From positions 50,076,145 to 50,140,144 of the forward strand of contig CM032660.1 in assembly GCA_019095985.1 (NCBI GenBank): 64,000 nt of DNA. The letters are read 5' to 3'. The position numbers were made by a program, and so were the translations under genes. Positions 45,838 to 57,699 of this stretch are shown piece after piece. This DNA is from Streblospio benedicti (taxonomy: Eukaryota; Annelida; Polychaeta; Spionida; Spionidae). Positions within the stretch are counted from its first letter, which is position 1; every line of letters starts with the position of its first letter. The notes below the pieces were generated by a model. It did no database searches. It was not told where the DNA came from and worked only from the letters and a program-made list of their open reading frames with translations.

Positions 45838-48800
45838 TCAAATCTGATTAGTCACACCCTCCAGCAAGCACAGTTTTACTATAGGTCTTGTATAAGTGCC
45901 TGTTGAGGTTTTAACATCCACTGATCTCACAAGTCCATCTGAGCCCTCATGTGTTGTGACCACAAGCCCTAGAGGCCACTGATTGCGAGGTGTAGTTCCT
46001 TCCTTCACTAAGACAAGATCTCCAACCTTTAAGTTGTTTTTTGCTGTGATCCATTTGCAACGTTGTTGAAGCTGGGGAATGTACTCCTTAATCCAACGTG
46101 ACCAAAATACATCCGCCAGGTACTGCACCTGACGCCACCGTCTCTTGTACCTGTCTTTGTCAGTGAATATCCCTGGGGGCAGAGAGGCACCAGAGCGAAG
46201 CAACAGCAAATGATTTGGTGTTAGAGGTTGCTCATCTGTGGGATCGTCTGAGAGTTTAGTGAGTGGTCTGTTGTTTACGATACCTTCAACGATTGTCAGC
46301 AAGGTTGCCAGACCTTCATCGTCCAGTAATTGCAGAGTTGATATGCCACACAGGACACTTCTTATGGTTCGTACTTGTCTCTCCCATACCCCACCCATGT
46401 GAGAAGCTGCTGGAGGATTGAAATGCCAATCTATCTCCTTCATCAGCAGGTGCGACTCGATTTCTTGGAGGTTCCACTCTCTTACTGCTTTCTTCAATTC
46501 TTGCTGTGCGCCCACAAAGTTTGTACCATTATCGGACCATATCTCCCGAGGCTCTCCTCGCCTAGCAGTAAACCTGTCAAGGGCATGAATAAAGCTATCT
46601 GTAGTCAGAGACTGTGCCACCTCAATGTGTATAGCTCTTGTTGAAAGGCACGTGAAAAGGCAACCATAACGCTTCACTTCCGATCTAGCTCTTTTCACCA
46701 GAAAAGGTCCAAAGTAATCAATTCCTGTTCTTGTGAATGGTGGTTCATATGGGGTCACCCTTGACTCAGGTAAGCTTGCCATCCTTTGGACTTCAGTTTT
46801 GGCTCGGTGTTTCCTGCACGCAATGCATTTGTACACAATGGATTTCACCAGTTTTCTTCCCTTTAAAATCCAGAATCTTTTTCTTGTCTCAGCAAGTACT
46901 CGTTCGACCCCAGCGTGAGCTGTGAGCTGATGGTTATGTCTGATAATAAGCTCAGAAATGTGGTGCTTATATGGCAGGAGCACTGGGTGGATGGTTTCAT
47001 CACTTAACGGTGAATTCTCTAGCCTTCCTCCCACTCTTATCAACCCATCTTCATTTTTAATTGGGTTTAGTTTCTGTACTTGTATGTTATCTTGTGAAAT
47101 GGTCCTTTGAGTGTAGTGCAGGATAGCAATTTCTGCTTCTTTCATTTCGAATACATTTATCTGTTTGGAGATGGCCGTCTCTTTGCGAAGATATTTCTGG
47201 AACTTCCTGTACCATACCACTGCCTTCTTAAGCTTATACCATGAAGAGAAATATGTAAGGAGCTTATCTGTGTAGTCTGGTTGTTGTTGGGCAGTATATG
47301 CAGCGGTAGTAGCTTTGAGTTCTAGTTGACTTTCCAGCTCTGTCTCCAGGGATGCTTGTGCCTTTATGTAGTGCGATGTCGGTTTATGATGTCCCTTGGG
47401 ATCAAGCGGCCCATTTATTGTCCAACCAAGTGGAGTTCGTGTTGCAAACGGTTCTCCATGACGTCCCTTTCTTACTTCTTCTGGTACCAATAGATCTGAA
47501 GCATCTTGACCTATCAATAGTTGCACTCTCTCAATTCCTAGGTCAAGAATGGGCAGGTCACAGAGATGAGGCCATTTGTTGATGTCAAGCCTTGTTGACA
47601 ATCCCGAGGTATCAATGTTGAGATCTGGTCTCACAGTTGCAAGCAGCGTGAACTTCTCATCCCCATTTACATTTGTGATGTTTAGGTTCACAACAGTGGT
47701 TTTCAATGACATCTTGGTGTTGGTCAGAGTTGTCAACTCAATCGATTGCTCACAACCATGGATGCCTAGCTGTTGACAAATCTCAGTAGTACAGTATGAG
47801 CCATTACTGCCAGTATCAAGTAGTGCGTAAGTATCAATGTAGGTGCTCGAATCTGAATTGTACACTCTCACTGCTACAATTGGCATTGCAACTTTACCAT
47901 CACGTGAGTTGACAAAGTGATTGCTCTGACTGAGTGTCACATTAGCCTGGATCTGTTCATCATGAGGATTGGACATATCGTCAGGTACACCTTGGGCATC
48001 GATCTCCTCTTCCGTTAATCTATGTGGAAAATGCAGGAATTTATTATGTTTTTGCCCACATCCATCAATGGGGCATGTGAAGCTTTGCTGACAGTCTCTA
48101 CTTACATGGCCTCTGGCAAAACAGTTCATACACAGGCCTTTCTTCATGACCAACTCTCTTCTTTCTTTTATTCTCATAGACTTAAATTGTTGGCATTGAG
48201 TCATATAGTGTCCCTGGTTGCAGCATGGGCATTTCCCTGTGGGCTTTGTTTCAACCATAGCAGAATAGCTCTTCGAATCAGTGACTCTGTGGCTGACTGC
48301 CCTAGCCCTCCTTTCCTCGGCACGCGAGAACACAGGATCTGCAGCCTCTTCAGCTGCCTCTACCACAAAGTTCACCAGGTCCTCGAGGTCTGCCCTGTCC
48401 TTTTGTTGGACTTTCTTGAGTTGATAATTGTGACGAGACCATCTGTCTTGAAGGTGTTGAGGCAACTTCTTCCAAATAATCTTCATACTGAAAGGATTAT
48501 CCAAGTCGCTAAGATGTCCCATATTTTTTAGCATTTCTTGGCAGCATTGAAGTTCATCAGCAAAGTCTCTTAGGTCAGTTGCACCAGTAACATTCTGTCT
48601 GTCAGTGATCTTGGCAATCCACTTCTGCGTTATCTCAAACCTATTTCCATAGCGAGATTCCAGGATCTCCAACGCTCTTTTGTAACCAGTTTCAGGTGGC
48701 ATCATTTCAGTGCATTCAAGAATTTTTCTAGCTTGGCCCGTACAATACTGTAAAAGGCATGACAGCTTTGCAGCATCATTCACATCCTTGTTGCCAACGT

Positions 48801-48999
48801 TTGTGTGAAATGACTGTATGAAAGTCCAGTATTGTAGAGTGTTTCCAGTGAAGATTTGTAATTCCCTCCTTGGTAATTGCAGCGTATCCACAATAGTTTT
48901 TTGTTGACGTATTGATTCATTCATAATCTCAGACATCATATTTTTCATCATTTTATTTTCATCACATTCAGCCATGATACCTGATGGTTGCCATGACAC
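45838..48999 (-). CDS. BEL/Pao polyprotein (gag-protease-integrase parts)
   Basis: A single open frame of 1053 codons. In order: BEL-type gag core (DUF1759-like, about residues 45-200, with LSCLLQYCTGQARKILE), Cys/His knuckles near residues 255-320 (CMNCFARGHVSRDC), an aspartic protease near residue 390 (ALLDTGSNGSYC), and an integrase with a zinc-binding HHCC region (HNHQLTAHAGVERV, CIACRKHR) and D,D,E core (GIDYFGPF, WSDNGTNFVG, GGVWERQVRTI), followed by a C-terminal domain. The frame is unusually intact for a fossil, fitting the near-identical LTRs. It is shorter than typical BEL/Pao polyproteins. Confidence 0.88.
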   Translation of the reverse strand: MSWQPSGIMAECDENKMMKNMMSEIMNESIRQQKTIVDTLQLPRRELQIFTGNTLQYWTFIQSFHTNVGNKDVNDAAKLSCLLQYCTGQARKILECTEMMPPETGYKRALEILESRYGNRFEITQKWIAKITDRQNVTGATDLRDFADELQCCQEMLKNMGHLSDLDNPFSMKIIWKKLPQHLQDRWSRHNYQLKKVQQKDRADLEDLVNFVVEAAEEAADPVFSRAEERRARAVSHRVTDSKSYSAMVETKPTGKCPCCNQGHYMTQCQQFKSMRIKERRELVMKKGLCMNCFARGHVSRDCQQSFTCPIDGCGQKHNKFLHFPHRLTEEEIDAQGVPDDMSNPHDEQIQANVTLSQSNHFVNSRDGKVAMPIVAVRVYNSDSSTYIDTYALLDTGSNGSYCTTEICQQLGIHGCEQSIELTTLTNTKMSLKTTVVNLNITNVNGDEKFTLLATVRPDLNIDTSGLSTRLDINKWPHLCDLPILDLGIERVQLLIGQDASDLLVPEEVRKGRHGEPFATRTPLGWTINGPLDPKGHHKPTSHYIKAQASLETELESQLELKATTAAYTAQQQPDYTDKLLTYFSSWYKLKKAVVWYRKFQKYLRKETAISKQINVFEMKEAEIAILHYTQRTISQDNIQVQKLNPIKNEDGLIRVGGRLENSPLSDETIHPVLLPYKHHISELIIRHNHQLTAHAGVERVLAETRKRFWILKGRKLVKSIVYKCIACRKHRAKTEVQRMASLPESRVTPYEPPFTRTGIDYFGPFLVKRARSEVKRYGCLFTCLSTRAIHIEVAQSLTTDSFIHALDRFTARRGEPREIWSDNGTNFVGAQQELKKAVREWNLQEIESHLLMKEIDWHFNPPAASHMGGVWERQVRTIRSVLCGISTLQLLDDEGLATLLTIVEGIVNNRPLTKLSDDPTDEQPLTPNHLLLLRSGASLPPGIFTDKDRYKRRWRQVQYLADVFWSRWIKEYIPQLQQRCKWITAKNNLKVGDLVLVKEGTTPRNQWPLGLVVTTHEGSDGLVRSVDVKTSTGTYTRPIVKLCLLEGVTNQI

Positions 49000-49631
49000 T
49001 CTCTTTTATTGTAACCTGTATGTGGAGTGCTCTGTAATATGTTTTTATTTTCCTGCATGCTGTACTCGTGGATTGGTCCTTCAGGTGTTTTTTCACTTCC
49101 AGCTTCAGTTATTTCTTTGAGTTCAGCCCTAAGACTTCTTTGCTCCTCTATGTATGCTTTCTTTATCTTCATTCGCTGTATTTCATATTGTAACTCTCTC
49201 ATTTCATTCTCATGTTGGGTTTTTTGAACTTCCATCATCATTTCATGGGTTTTCTCCTTGAGAAATCGCGCCCGATCTGCGTCTTCTTGCAATCGCTTCA
49301 CTCTCTTAAAATCAGCCTCCAGCAATTCCATATCTGGTAGAGACTCTTCACCATATGGCTGAGTTATTTCATTATCGGAATTCGGCTGCCTGTCAACCGA
49401 TTCACCTGCAATCCACATGTATATGGACTGTTGTACCTCCTCTGCTTCAGTCACTACAGCCAAACGGCACTCTTCTGCTTCCCTGATGTCTTCCTGATCA
49501 GTAAGCATATCAACATAACATGTGTGAACATCTGCAAATCTTGTGAGAAGCTTGCTGAATCGATCCATTTTCTCCTTTGCATTATCAACATGATCCCTTG
49601 TTTGAGGTATTTTCTCTATTTCAGATATCAT
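48948..49631 (-). CDS. BEL/Pao N-terminal gag-side ORF (coiled coil)
   Basis: 227 codons just upstream of the polyprotein frame, overlapping it by 52 bp in another frame. It is rich in Glu, Lys and Gln with long helical heptad-like stretches (about residues 100-170: LEADFKRVKRLQEDADRAR, MMMEVQKTQHENEMREL), as in the N-terminal region of many BEL/Pao gags. It belongs to the element. Whether it is translated separately or connected by read-through is not shown by the sequence. Confidence 0.65.
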   Translation of the reverse strand: MISEIEKIPQTRDHVDNAKEKMDRFSKLLTRFADVHTCYVDMLTDQEDIREAEECRLAVVTEAEEVQQSIYMWIAGESVDRQPNSDNEITQPYGEESLPDMELLEADFKRVKRLQEDADRARFLKEKTHEMMMEVQKTQHENEMRELQYEIQRMKIKKAYIEEQRSLRAELKEITEAGSEKTPEGPIHEYSMQENKNILQSTPHTGYNKRECHGNHQVSWLNVMKIK

Positions 49632-49752
49632 TTTCGTTATAGCTCCCTTAGCAATACTTTCTCTCTTTCTTCAACTGCGCTATTTCATTTTCTCCACTAG
49701 GGTCAATGTCTATGTTCATCTCTTCAACTGCATTCATTTTGGTGTATAAATT

Positions 49753-49899
49753 TTCACTTGGTATGGTATTAGCTTCACTTGGTATGGTATTAGCTTCACT
49801 TGGTATGGTAATAGCTTCACTTGGTATGGTATTAGCTTCACTTGGTATGATATTAGCTTCACTTGGTATGGTATTAGCTTCACTTGGTATGGTATTAGT
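49753..49899. repeat. 21-bp tandem repeat, seven copies, inside the BEL/Pao element
   Basis: TTCACTTGGTATGGTATTAGC repeated seven times with isolated substitutions. The 21-bp period keeps any frame open, and it lies in the 5' part of the element's coding strand. Repeat number is likely to vary between copies. Confidence 0.95.
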
Positions 49900-49977
49900 T
49901 TGAAAGAATTCAAAACTGTTACACCCGATAGTGTATAAGGATTATAATATTTTATTAATCTGCTTGTTATCTTCAAT

Positions 49978-50640
49978 TGTCAAGTTCAACACGCATCTAT
50001 TCTTTTATGTTTATTTATTAAACTTTGCAATGCTGTAGTACAGTGTAGATGGTTTTGACTGCAATAAAATAAATTCTCATAGTTACTACCATTGATCTAA
50101 TAGGTACATCTAATGTTACATTAACTTAAACATGGGAATGACAACATACAGCAGTAACCTAACACAAGTAGGCCTCGTATTTACATTTCATAAATAAACA
50201 CTCATTAATTAGCAAAATAATGAGAACTTATAGATCTACTCATAGCAGGTGCCCCTAAACAACTTTGATATCACAAGCAAATACACACTACACAACTATT
50301 TACAACGATATTTAAATGACATTACAGTTTAACACTATTAATCTAACAAATGGTCTAAAGAACTTACATTCTTGACGGCTCATGAGTTGTTTCTTGGGTG
50401 AATTATTTATGTAACAAACAAATTCAAACACAGATTTCTTAAGAATTGCGACATGTGACGTCATCGCCTCATTATGATCATTTTTCTGAGAACAATATGA
50501 TGTCAGCCTTATACTGGATGCATTATGACAGATGAATATCTAATCATTAATTAAACACATAGATTAAATTAAAAAAATACCAACTAGCAACTATAATAAT
50601 GAAGAACCAAACATTTGACATATAAAAAAAATATCATACA
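49978..50640 (-). repeat. BEL/Pao LTR (5' LTR)
   Basis: Partner of 45058-45718, 663 bp; the two differ by about two substitutions (ACG/ATG near the start, CATAAC/CACAAC) and two A-run lengths. Confidence 0.9.
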
Positions 50641-50907
50641 ATAATATCATGTGACGCCTTTGGCGTCTTTATGACATCACACTACTCCACATGACGCTGT
50701 CATGGCTGCCGCTGTCTGCTATGTTTTGTTATAAAAATGCCAATTTACAACCATCAGGGCCATCTTGACGATGAAAAATATATTCGTGCAAAACTACACA
50801 ACATCATGAATGATCTCCTGTAGTTATATGGCGTCCAGCTAGTCAGGTTAAAGAGGAGATAGCCGAAGAAAGTCCAAATATTAGCATATTAATATATAGG
50901 ATTACCC
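50641..50907. other. spacer between the arms, right part
   Basis: Short single-copy stretch between the BEL/Pao element and the right arm. It contains GACGCCTTTGGCGTC, a small perfect palindrome near 50654. No gene. Confidence 0.5.
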
Positions 50908-52228
50908 AAGATTTGTATTTGGAACGTTAGAATGGAGCACAAGATATTATTATTTTGTTGGTGGGTATGTACGTATTCCTTAGTGTGTGGACAATACATA
51001 CATTACACTTTGGAAATTAGAAATCACCTGTAAATAAGAAATATATACAGATTTCTTAGGAATTATTTATTATTCTCACATTCAGCGTAGTAATATGGTT
51101 GATGATAAAGCTTTCATTCACAAATTCCTACTATGCCCCGCCCATACGACCCTAGGACCTACAAGCCCACCAATTACAATACATCAGGGCCCCGTTGTCC
51201 ACGTGAGCAGGCTATAGACATTTTGTAAGTCATGTAAACTATTTTTTTTTTATTTCTACGAGCTTGGAGTCGTGTCATATTGCATTCGAACGGGTAAAAC
51301 GAGCTCTGTTCAGCGGTAGTTTCAGAATGAAAATCAATCCAGTACGTTTTTAGATACAGGCAAAAATCACACTTATTACGTACAATTCTCTCGAATTTTG
51401 ACCTTCACACATTTTATAATGTAAAGCCGGCATGATAGGGGTTGATGGAGATGCATTTTAGTCAGTTCTGGACCTGTTTAGATGGGGATGGGGTAGAGAG
51501 GGGTGGGGGGTGGGAGGGTGGAACATTTAGTCTGTTCCGCCCATGTTCACCAGGGGTAGCTGTAGCTGGGGGAAAGGATATTAGAGAGATCAATCATTGC
51601 TGTATACATGTAGCGTGTATATGGCTGTGAAAGGTGATGGGGTGTATCTAATCCGTCCCAGACCTGTATACTGACGGTAACTGGTGTGAGGGAAGGGGGA
51701 TAGAGGGGTGGATGGGGAGGGAGGAGCATTTAATGTGTTCTGGATCTCATCTGATAATCCGAGCAGCGCCGGGTAGACAGCCAGTAATTACATGTGGTGT
51801 CGTCACGTATAAAGAGCGTGAGGGAAGGGACGTAACCTAACTAGACCCTGGGCAATCATACTTTACTAATTGCCTGACTTGTTGGGGTAGACTCTAGCTT
51901 TGCTCACAATTGAATTAGATCGTTCCCGTTTGCTTTAGATTGAAGCCTGGTAAAAATGACTGTTTGTTGTGTGTTTTTCAAAGAGTGTAGGCTACATGAA
52001 TAAGATTGATGTACAATCCATGGTGTTTTCTCAAACATGTTCAGGAAAATGTTATACAAAGAAGATTTTGCACCAGCTTAATGCTGTACTCTGATATACA
52101 CTCTATAACATTCATATCACACCCAGCCCATAATCATAAAGATAATACTTGTCAATCATAGATAATAAATCATTTCCAAGGCACCTAATGATTTCATGAT
52201 GACTGGTTTGATTCATTGTATCCAATAG
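50908..52228. other. upstream side of right-arm ATP-grasp gene
   Basis: Counterpart of 42799-44023. It contains the G-rich equivalent of the CCTCCC region (51480-51730) and the arm-specific stretch near 52087-52200. No gene seen apart from possible missing 5' exons of the ATP-grasp gene. Confidence 0.4.
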
Positions 52229-54894
52229 CAAACAACAGCAAAGTGACCACCCTCAGTGATCTGTACTGTCAAGATCTGCCTGAGGGAAGTATCCTTATTC
52301 CCGGGTACCCTGTGTCCTCTTCCCGCACATACCGGGATGGAGAGCCTGTGAAGCCTTTCTATCAGAATGCAGGGGGCAGATATACTATGGGCACGGCAAA
52401 CCCAAAAGTAAGTTAGAATCACTTTTTAACCCTTTCCTCTCAGGTAGTCATTGATGTGTCGTGATTGTCGTCTTCTTTGTCTTAGTCATCGTCTGTGTGG
52501 GAGTAGCTACAGATGTCCTAGTTAGTGAAGTGGTGTTAGGTGAGCGAATGACAATGTTTCCTTATTAAAGTGCAGTGTGCCCGTGAGCCAGTGGGATGCG
52601 TACATAACATTTTTTTGTTTATGTTGAGAGTGGGTTAATCCTATTACCTTATGAAATGCCTCCCCATCTACATCATCCCATTTGGATATCAGTGTCTTCA
52701 ATGCTTGGGCTGCCTACGCCCAGAATTTGTGAGCCACTGAACCGCCATGGTTATATCTTACAATCTCATTATCTGTGTCCTTCCTTTCAGCCGCCGGCAA
52801 TTGCAGATCGATTCAGATTCTCAGTTTTAGGAGACAAGTTGAAAGTTTATACTGACTGTGCAGTTCCAGTTATACTGGAGGACCACTGGAACAAGACACT
52901 AGAGAGAAATTCATATGTACACTATGGTACACCCAGTGGAGATAGCAAATGCATTACCAACTTTCCCTTTGAGAATCTCACACCTGAACAGCACAGGTAT
53001 GTATCAGATCTGGAGTGAATTATAATTGTTGATGGGTTAAAAACTAACAACTACATTGACACTTTCATTTTTTTTAAGAATAAACCCTTATCTTCAATTA
53101 AATAGAGCAGTTTTGGATTTGGAAGGGTAATGTTCAAAATCTTTTTCACCGTGGTTGTTGACTGCTTTATTTTCAATGGGTTCTACTTCAACTGAGAATG
53201 CTCAAACTAACGTGCTAAACATTTTAAAGACCAAGCGACAAAATATTTCATAAATACAGCATGTTAGTTTCAGCTATGAGTTTCAGCTATGTGTCTCCAG
53301 TAACATATTATGCTATCTGTTCTCCAGCGTTCACCCAGACAACCATTATCACGTTCATTCCAAGAGCTTCATCTCCGAGATTCCCTGTGTCCAGGCACGG
53401 ACATTCACCATATTCTACCAGCCAGAGTTCCCGTGTGTTATCAAGTGTTCACATAGTGATGCTGGAGAGTAATAATTATCATTATTATCCATTAACAGTA
53501 GACCAATATCCCAAATGTCTGAAATACAATTAGACACCTCTGACTTAATGTTAGGGGAATATCATGGAGATATTATAGATAATCACATATCAAATCATCT
53601 CAGATCATTTTAGAAGGGAAAGTGCCTTTTGTATAAGAATAGTATTAACGCTTATTTGAATAGAATAATATATTTTACCTTGAATAACTTGAAAATACAT
53701 TACGTCATTCAATATTTTAGGAACGTGTTCATGGCCTATAGCAAGGAGGAGTATGAAGAGATTATGCTTACAAATTTCCCCACGGGCGAAACAGTCATCA
53801 GTGAGATGATACTTGATGTGAAGTTCGACTTGAACTGTCAGTTCTACCTCACCATGTCAGGAGATATGCAATGGCTTGGGGTAAGACCAGTATTAACTCT
53901 CAGAGGATAAGAAATTCTTCGGTTCAAAGATAAGCCAAAGTAGTCAGGTAATAGTTGGTATTGTTTTGTTAACTTGAATTGTCTATCAATGTCATCCTGA
54001 AAACACAAAGAAACAGGTTGCAAAAATGTGTGTCAAATTGTTGAATAGATCTGAGAAGAATGGCTTGGGGTCTCAGAGAAGAGTTGGGAAATTCCGGTTA
54101 AAACCTCTTGAAGTCAGAGATGACTTCAGCCCAATGTTATTATGACGGTTCGCAAAACCCATAGAAACACTGAAATTCCCAACTATCAAACCTCACACCA
54201 TCATCAATATCTGATTTTCAGTCTCATTCAAATGAGTCTCAATGTTGTTTCATGTGTTAACCTCATTTTGTCCATCATCTAATAAAGTCTGGAATTAGCT
54301 AAGAGTAGCAACATACTCAGTTTCAGGTGTGGACAATTACAAAATGATGAGTACATTTGTGGCTCCAAGAATCTGTACTATTAGATTTTTTTCAATCGAC
54401 CATTTTTATCATTAACAAAGTTTTAGTTCGTGTATGCTTTTTCTGATTTCTACATTAATGCGAAAATATTCATAATGTTAATTATTCCATTGCAGCCAGC
54501 CCTTGAGAGCATGCTCAAACCTACCCTGGTGCCAGTGGCTGCAGCTCTCACACATTGGGGATACTTTGGCATTGTCGGCGTTGATGTGCTGATAGACACT
54601 AATGGACGCCACTTTGTCATTGACATCAATCCACGCATTAATAGATCCACATCTTTCCAGCTCGTATCCCCATTCATGGCTGGTCGTGGATGGGATGCAG
54701 GCATCTTTCACACTGGGAAAACATTCAATGGAACCCTCGCACAGGTCATAGCAGCCATTGAGGGTGTTGGCGGGGGAAAGATGATGCTTTTTGGTGTTTA
54801 TGAGAATGATGGAGTTTTAACTTGCAGCGTTGGTGCATGGAGTATGTCAATAGATGGAGCTTGGGATGTGATCAAGCAGGTGTTTGACAGCTAA
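52229..54894 (+). pseudogene. ATP-grasp enzyme gene, right-arm copy (probably disabled)
   Basis: Same gene as 40115-42798. Exons: about 52229-52407, 52791-52996, 53328-53468, 53721-53947, 54496-54894 (TAA). The last exon is intact here (399 bp; GYFGIVGVDVLIDTNGR, VIDINPRINRST, GVGGGKMMLFGVYEND). Damage: the first assigned exon has lost the TTTCAG acceptor present in the left arm (ATTCAT instead) and follows a roughly 115-bp insertion; the second uses an earlier acceptor and replaces about 14 bp; the fourth is 227 bp against 226, with a frame-changing indel near 53881-53895 that brings a stop at 53908. The third is in frame with one extra codon. By-eye identity to the other copy is about 95-97% in exons. 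Probably a decaying duplicate or a defective allele. Confidence 0.75.
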
Positions 54895-56142
54895 ATGCCT
54901 TGATTTGTCAAATGAATAGAATAAATCAATAATACTTTATTATGCATCGTCATATCTCACAACTATATATACGCAGTCTTTAAGTAAAGTGTCAGACAAT
55001 TGTTTCAAGTGGATGCGCACGGAGGGCTATCTAAATATTTGAGTATCATTCAAAACTCTTCCGGTCCTCGTGTCAATCAGCCTTTTGGATTTTGCTAAAT
55101 CCAGAATAACCTTATTGTTCTTGGTTTATTTGACAAGGCTCTAAGAAATCAAACAAGAAATGCAATGGCTAGAAAGCTATATACTGCAGTCTGGACAACG
55201 TGCACAGTTTCTTCCAGGGAAGCCAGGAAGTTGTCACTTTGAACAAGTGATAGCAGGTTGAGATTATTTTTACTGCATAAGACATCAAATGCATATGATA
55301 TATATGAACATAAAAACTACATTGTACCTAATCAACAGTTCCTTTTTTTGAGATTGTCCCAATGCCAGGAAATGCTGCACAGCAAATATGTCTGTCAACC
55401 TTTGCCTCGGGGAGAAGCTGACGTATTTTTTCTGATTGGGCAAAATCCAAGAGGCTGACAAGAGTACCTGAAGACTGGCAGCATGGCCATTTGCTTTCAA
55501 TGTTGCCAAATCTATGTTGATTGTAAATGACTGGGCTGAAAGAAATATAAAATCAGCATCGCAGATTACATCAGATTCACAATAAACGTGAATTTGATGA
55601 TAGATGATACTGTTCTGGTTGGGGAGGATCGCCGTACAGTAGTCCCTAACCGGAAATACAAAAATCTGTTGAATGCGTAGGATTGTTGAAATGTTGATAT
55701 AGTGTCGATGATTTGATATTGGAATGAAATTACTTGAGATGTTATGCAGTCATAATGTTATATAGATGATTTGCGGTATTAATCTTACCTTTACATATTG
55801 CTTTACATATGTGCTAATAATGTTGTGAGCATAGTTTACTATTCGAGGGGATTTTCTTTATAATAAATTTGATTTTAAGACATTGTATCTTGCTTTTAGG
55901 TTATATGTTGATGATGTTTAGCTTTTTACTCCCTACAAAATGAGCTATTTTGGAAGATGATGCGATAAAATTGTCTTTCACTTATCTAACCCCCTGGGGC
56001 CGGGGTTTTTAGGGCAAATTTCCATTGGGAATTTTTCAAAAACATTTTGCAAGGATAAGTTTTTAGGTCCTTGGTAATCCAGATCCAGAAGAACATAAAG
56101 ATCTGGAATATTCATGTATTTTGACCCACCCTAACGCTCGCA

Positions 56143-56222
56143 CCCACCCGCCCACACACATGCACACACACACACATGCACGCACACACACGCATATGCA
56201 CACAGACACACACACACACATA
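56143..56222. repeat. CA microsatellite, right arm
   Basis: CACACACACATGCACGCACA-type runs over about 80 bp, the complement of 38766-38850 with altered repeat counts. Confidence 0.9.
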
Positions 56223-56469
56223 CAACACAAAAGGGTCTCAAATATTGACATAAGGACACTGGACTTAGTTTAGGACCCCTTGTCGGGCTCTCTATATAGC
56301 ATTTTAGCAACTAGTACCTGGTATATATTTTGTTGATATTTTTGAAGTGATAAACCATTCATGATGTTCTTCAAAAAATGTTTATGTGTCACATATTTCT
56401 AATACTTTTTCACGGTGAGTGCGGACGTGCCCATACTAGGTGTGTTTTATCATATTCTTTTATGTATTG

Positions 56470-56700
56470 CTTGGTGTCTTTTTCACATATTTAGTATATT
56501 TGTCACATTTTTATCAGATATTGGTATATTTGTCACATCTTCGTCAGAAATTGGTATATTATGTCACATTTTTCTCAGATATTGGTATATTGTGGGTAAT
56601 ATTTTCTTACATTTAGTATATGTGTCGCATTTTTGTTAGATATTGGTATCTTAGGTTACATTTTTCTCAGATATTGGTATATTACGTCATTTTTTCATTA
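56470..56700. repeat. AT-rich minisatellite, right arm
   Basis: Units built on TCAGATATTGGTATATT and GTCACATTTTT; mirror of 38320-38560. Confidence 0.75.
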
Positions 56701-57292
56701 TTGTTGTTTCTACGTCGTAACTGCTGGTGAAAGGTTTGTCAAAAGAAGAATAAATTTGAATAAGATTTTCTCAAATTTATTGGCTAAGTACTTTGGAATA
56801 AATAAATTCCTCGTCAGAGCTAAAATGTCTAAATAAGTCCAAAAATATAAAAACAATTACCTTTAAAATGACACCATATTAACCTTTGTTGACAGATTTG
56901 ATTTTTATATAAGAGCTAATTAAATCAGTGGAAGGGTGTTTCTCTCCGCCCCTTCGATACTAAAGTATCCATACCTTTTTATTGTCAAGGTTATATAACA
57001 TCCAACATGTCAAATGTGAATTGGGTGACAGGATGATAATTTGGACATATTTTTCGGCCATCAATATCATCCATTTAGACCATGCCCATACACATATGGA
57101 GAGCTGCCGACTGACATGCGCAGTGTGCGATTCTGGGGATGGACACAGTTAAATCATAATCACGTTCAGGAGTATCTTATTCTCTGATGTACGGCGATGG
57201 GACGGACAGGAATAAATTCGCTCCTAGAGTTCCGGTCTGTCTTTGGTTCGACATGTGACCACACCAGCTTTGACGAAGCTTGGATCAGACCA

Positions 57293-57425
57293 CAGGCGCA
57301 ATTTAGTCAGTTGTTCAACTGATGCGGAGGCTAAGCATCAAAGATGATTATTTTCTAATCATCTATGATGCTTAGCCTCCGCATCAGTCGAACAAGCATA
57401 ATTGACTGACTAAATTGCTCCTGTG
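57293..57425. mobile_element. fold-back element, right arm
   Basis: Same hairpin as 34627-34782, but one arm is shorter: a CAATTATGCT-like segment between GTCAGT and TGTTC is missing from the left half. The centre (GATGATTATTTTCTAATCATC) is still a perfect palindrome. Confidence 0.85.
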
Positions 57426-57699
57426 GGTCAGACTGAGATGCTGATAGACCATTGTGGTGTCATTTGAAAGATTGTGGTGTGAAAAATCAGTGTATGGCCA
57501 TAAAAGTAATACTCGGTTACAATTTACTGTGGTTACATTTTAAAAATGGCTGTTATTGCAGTTTACATTTCAATAAATGTAAATTCTGGTCGGTCGCAAT
57601 TGACGATTGGTTACATTTTGCAGTCTAGAAAATTAACAACTTGCAAAATAAGCATATCTATAAGAATAGCTTGGTGGAATAGCTGGATAAACAATATTG

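Larger units (their letters stand above)
45058..50640 (-). mobile_element. BEL/Pao LTR retrotransposon, young copy
   Basis: Two LTRs (45058-45718 and 49978-50640) bound a minus-strand coding region. Recognisable parts are a coiled-coil N-terminal gag region, gag core with zinc knuckles, aspartic protease and integrase. Reverse transcriptase and RNase H are not among the parts I can recognise, so the copy looks incomplete and would need another element's enzymes. Its two LTRs differ by about two substitutions and two 1-base run-length changes, which points to a recent insertion. It lies in the spacer between the two arms. ACAAT on the left and ACAAT overlapping the right end may be the target duplication, but the exact ends are uncertain. 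Confidence 0.88.
54895..57292. other. right-arm DNA downstream of the ATP-grasp gene
   Basis: Counterpart of 34783-40114 without the 2.9-kb insertion. It holds the mirror of the 68-bp exon-like piece (55468-55535, minus), a CA microsatellite (56143-56222), the minisatellite (56470-56700) and the empty site at 56990-56999. Confidence 0.6.

Noticed and set aside
46375-48531. plus-strand ORFs opposite the BEL/Pao polyprotein
   Set aside because: Shadows of the real frame; the minus strand carries clear gag, protease and integrase motifs.
49734-49976. repeat proteins read from the 21-bp array
   Set aside because: Any frame stays open through a 21-bp repeat; it is element sequence, not a separate gene.
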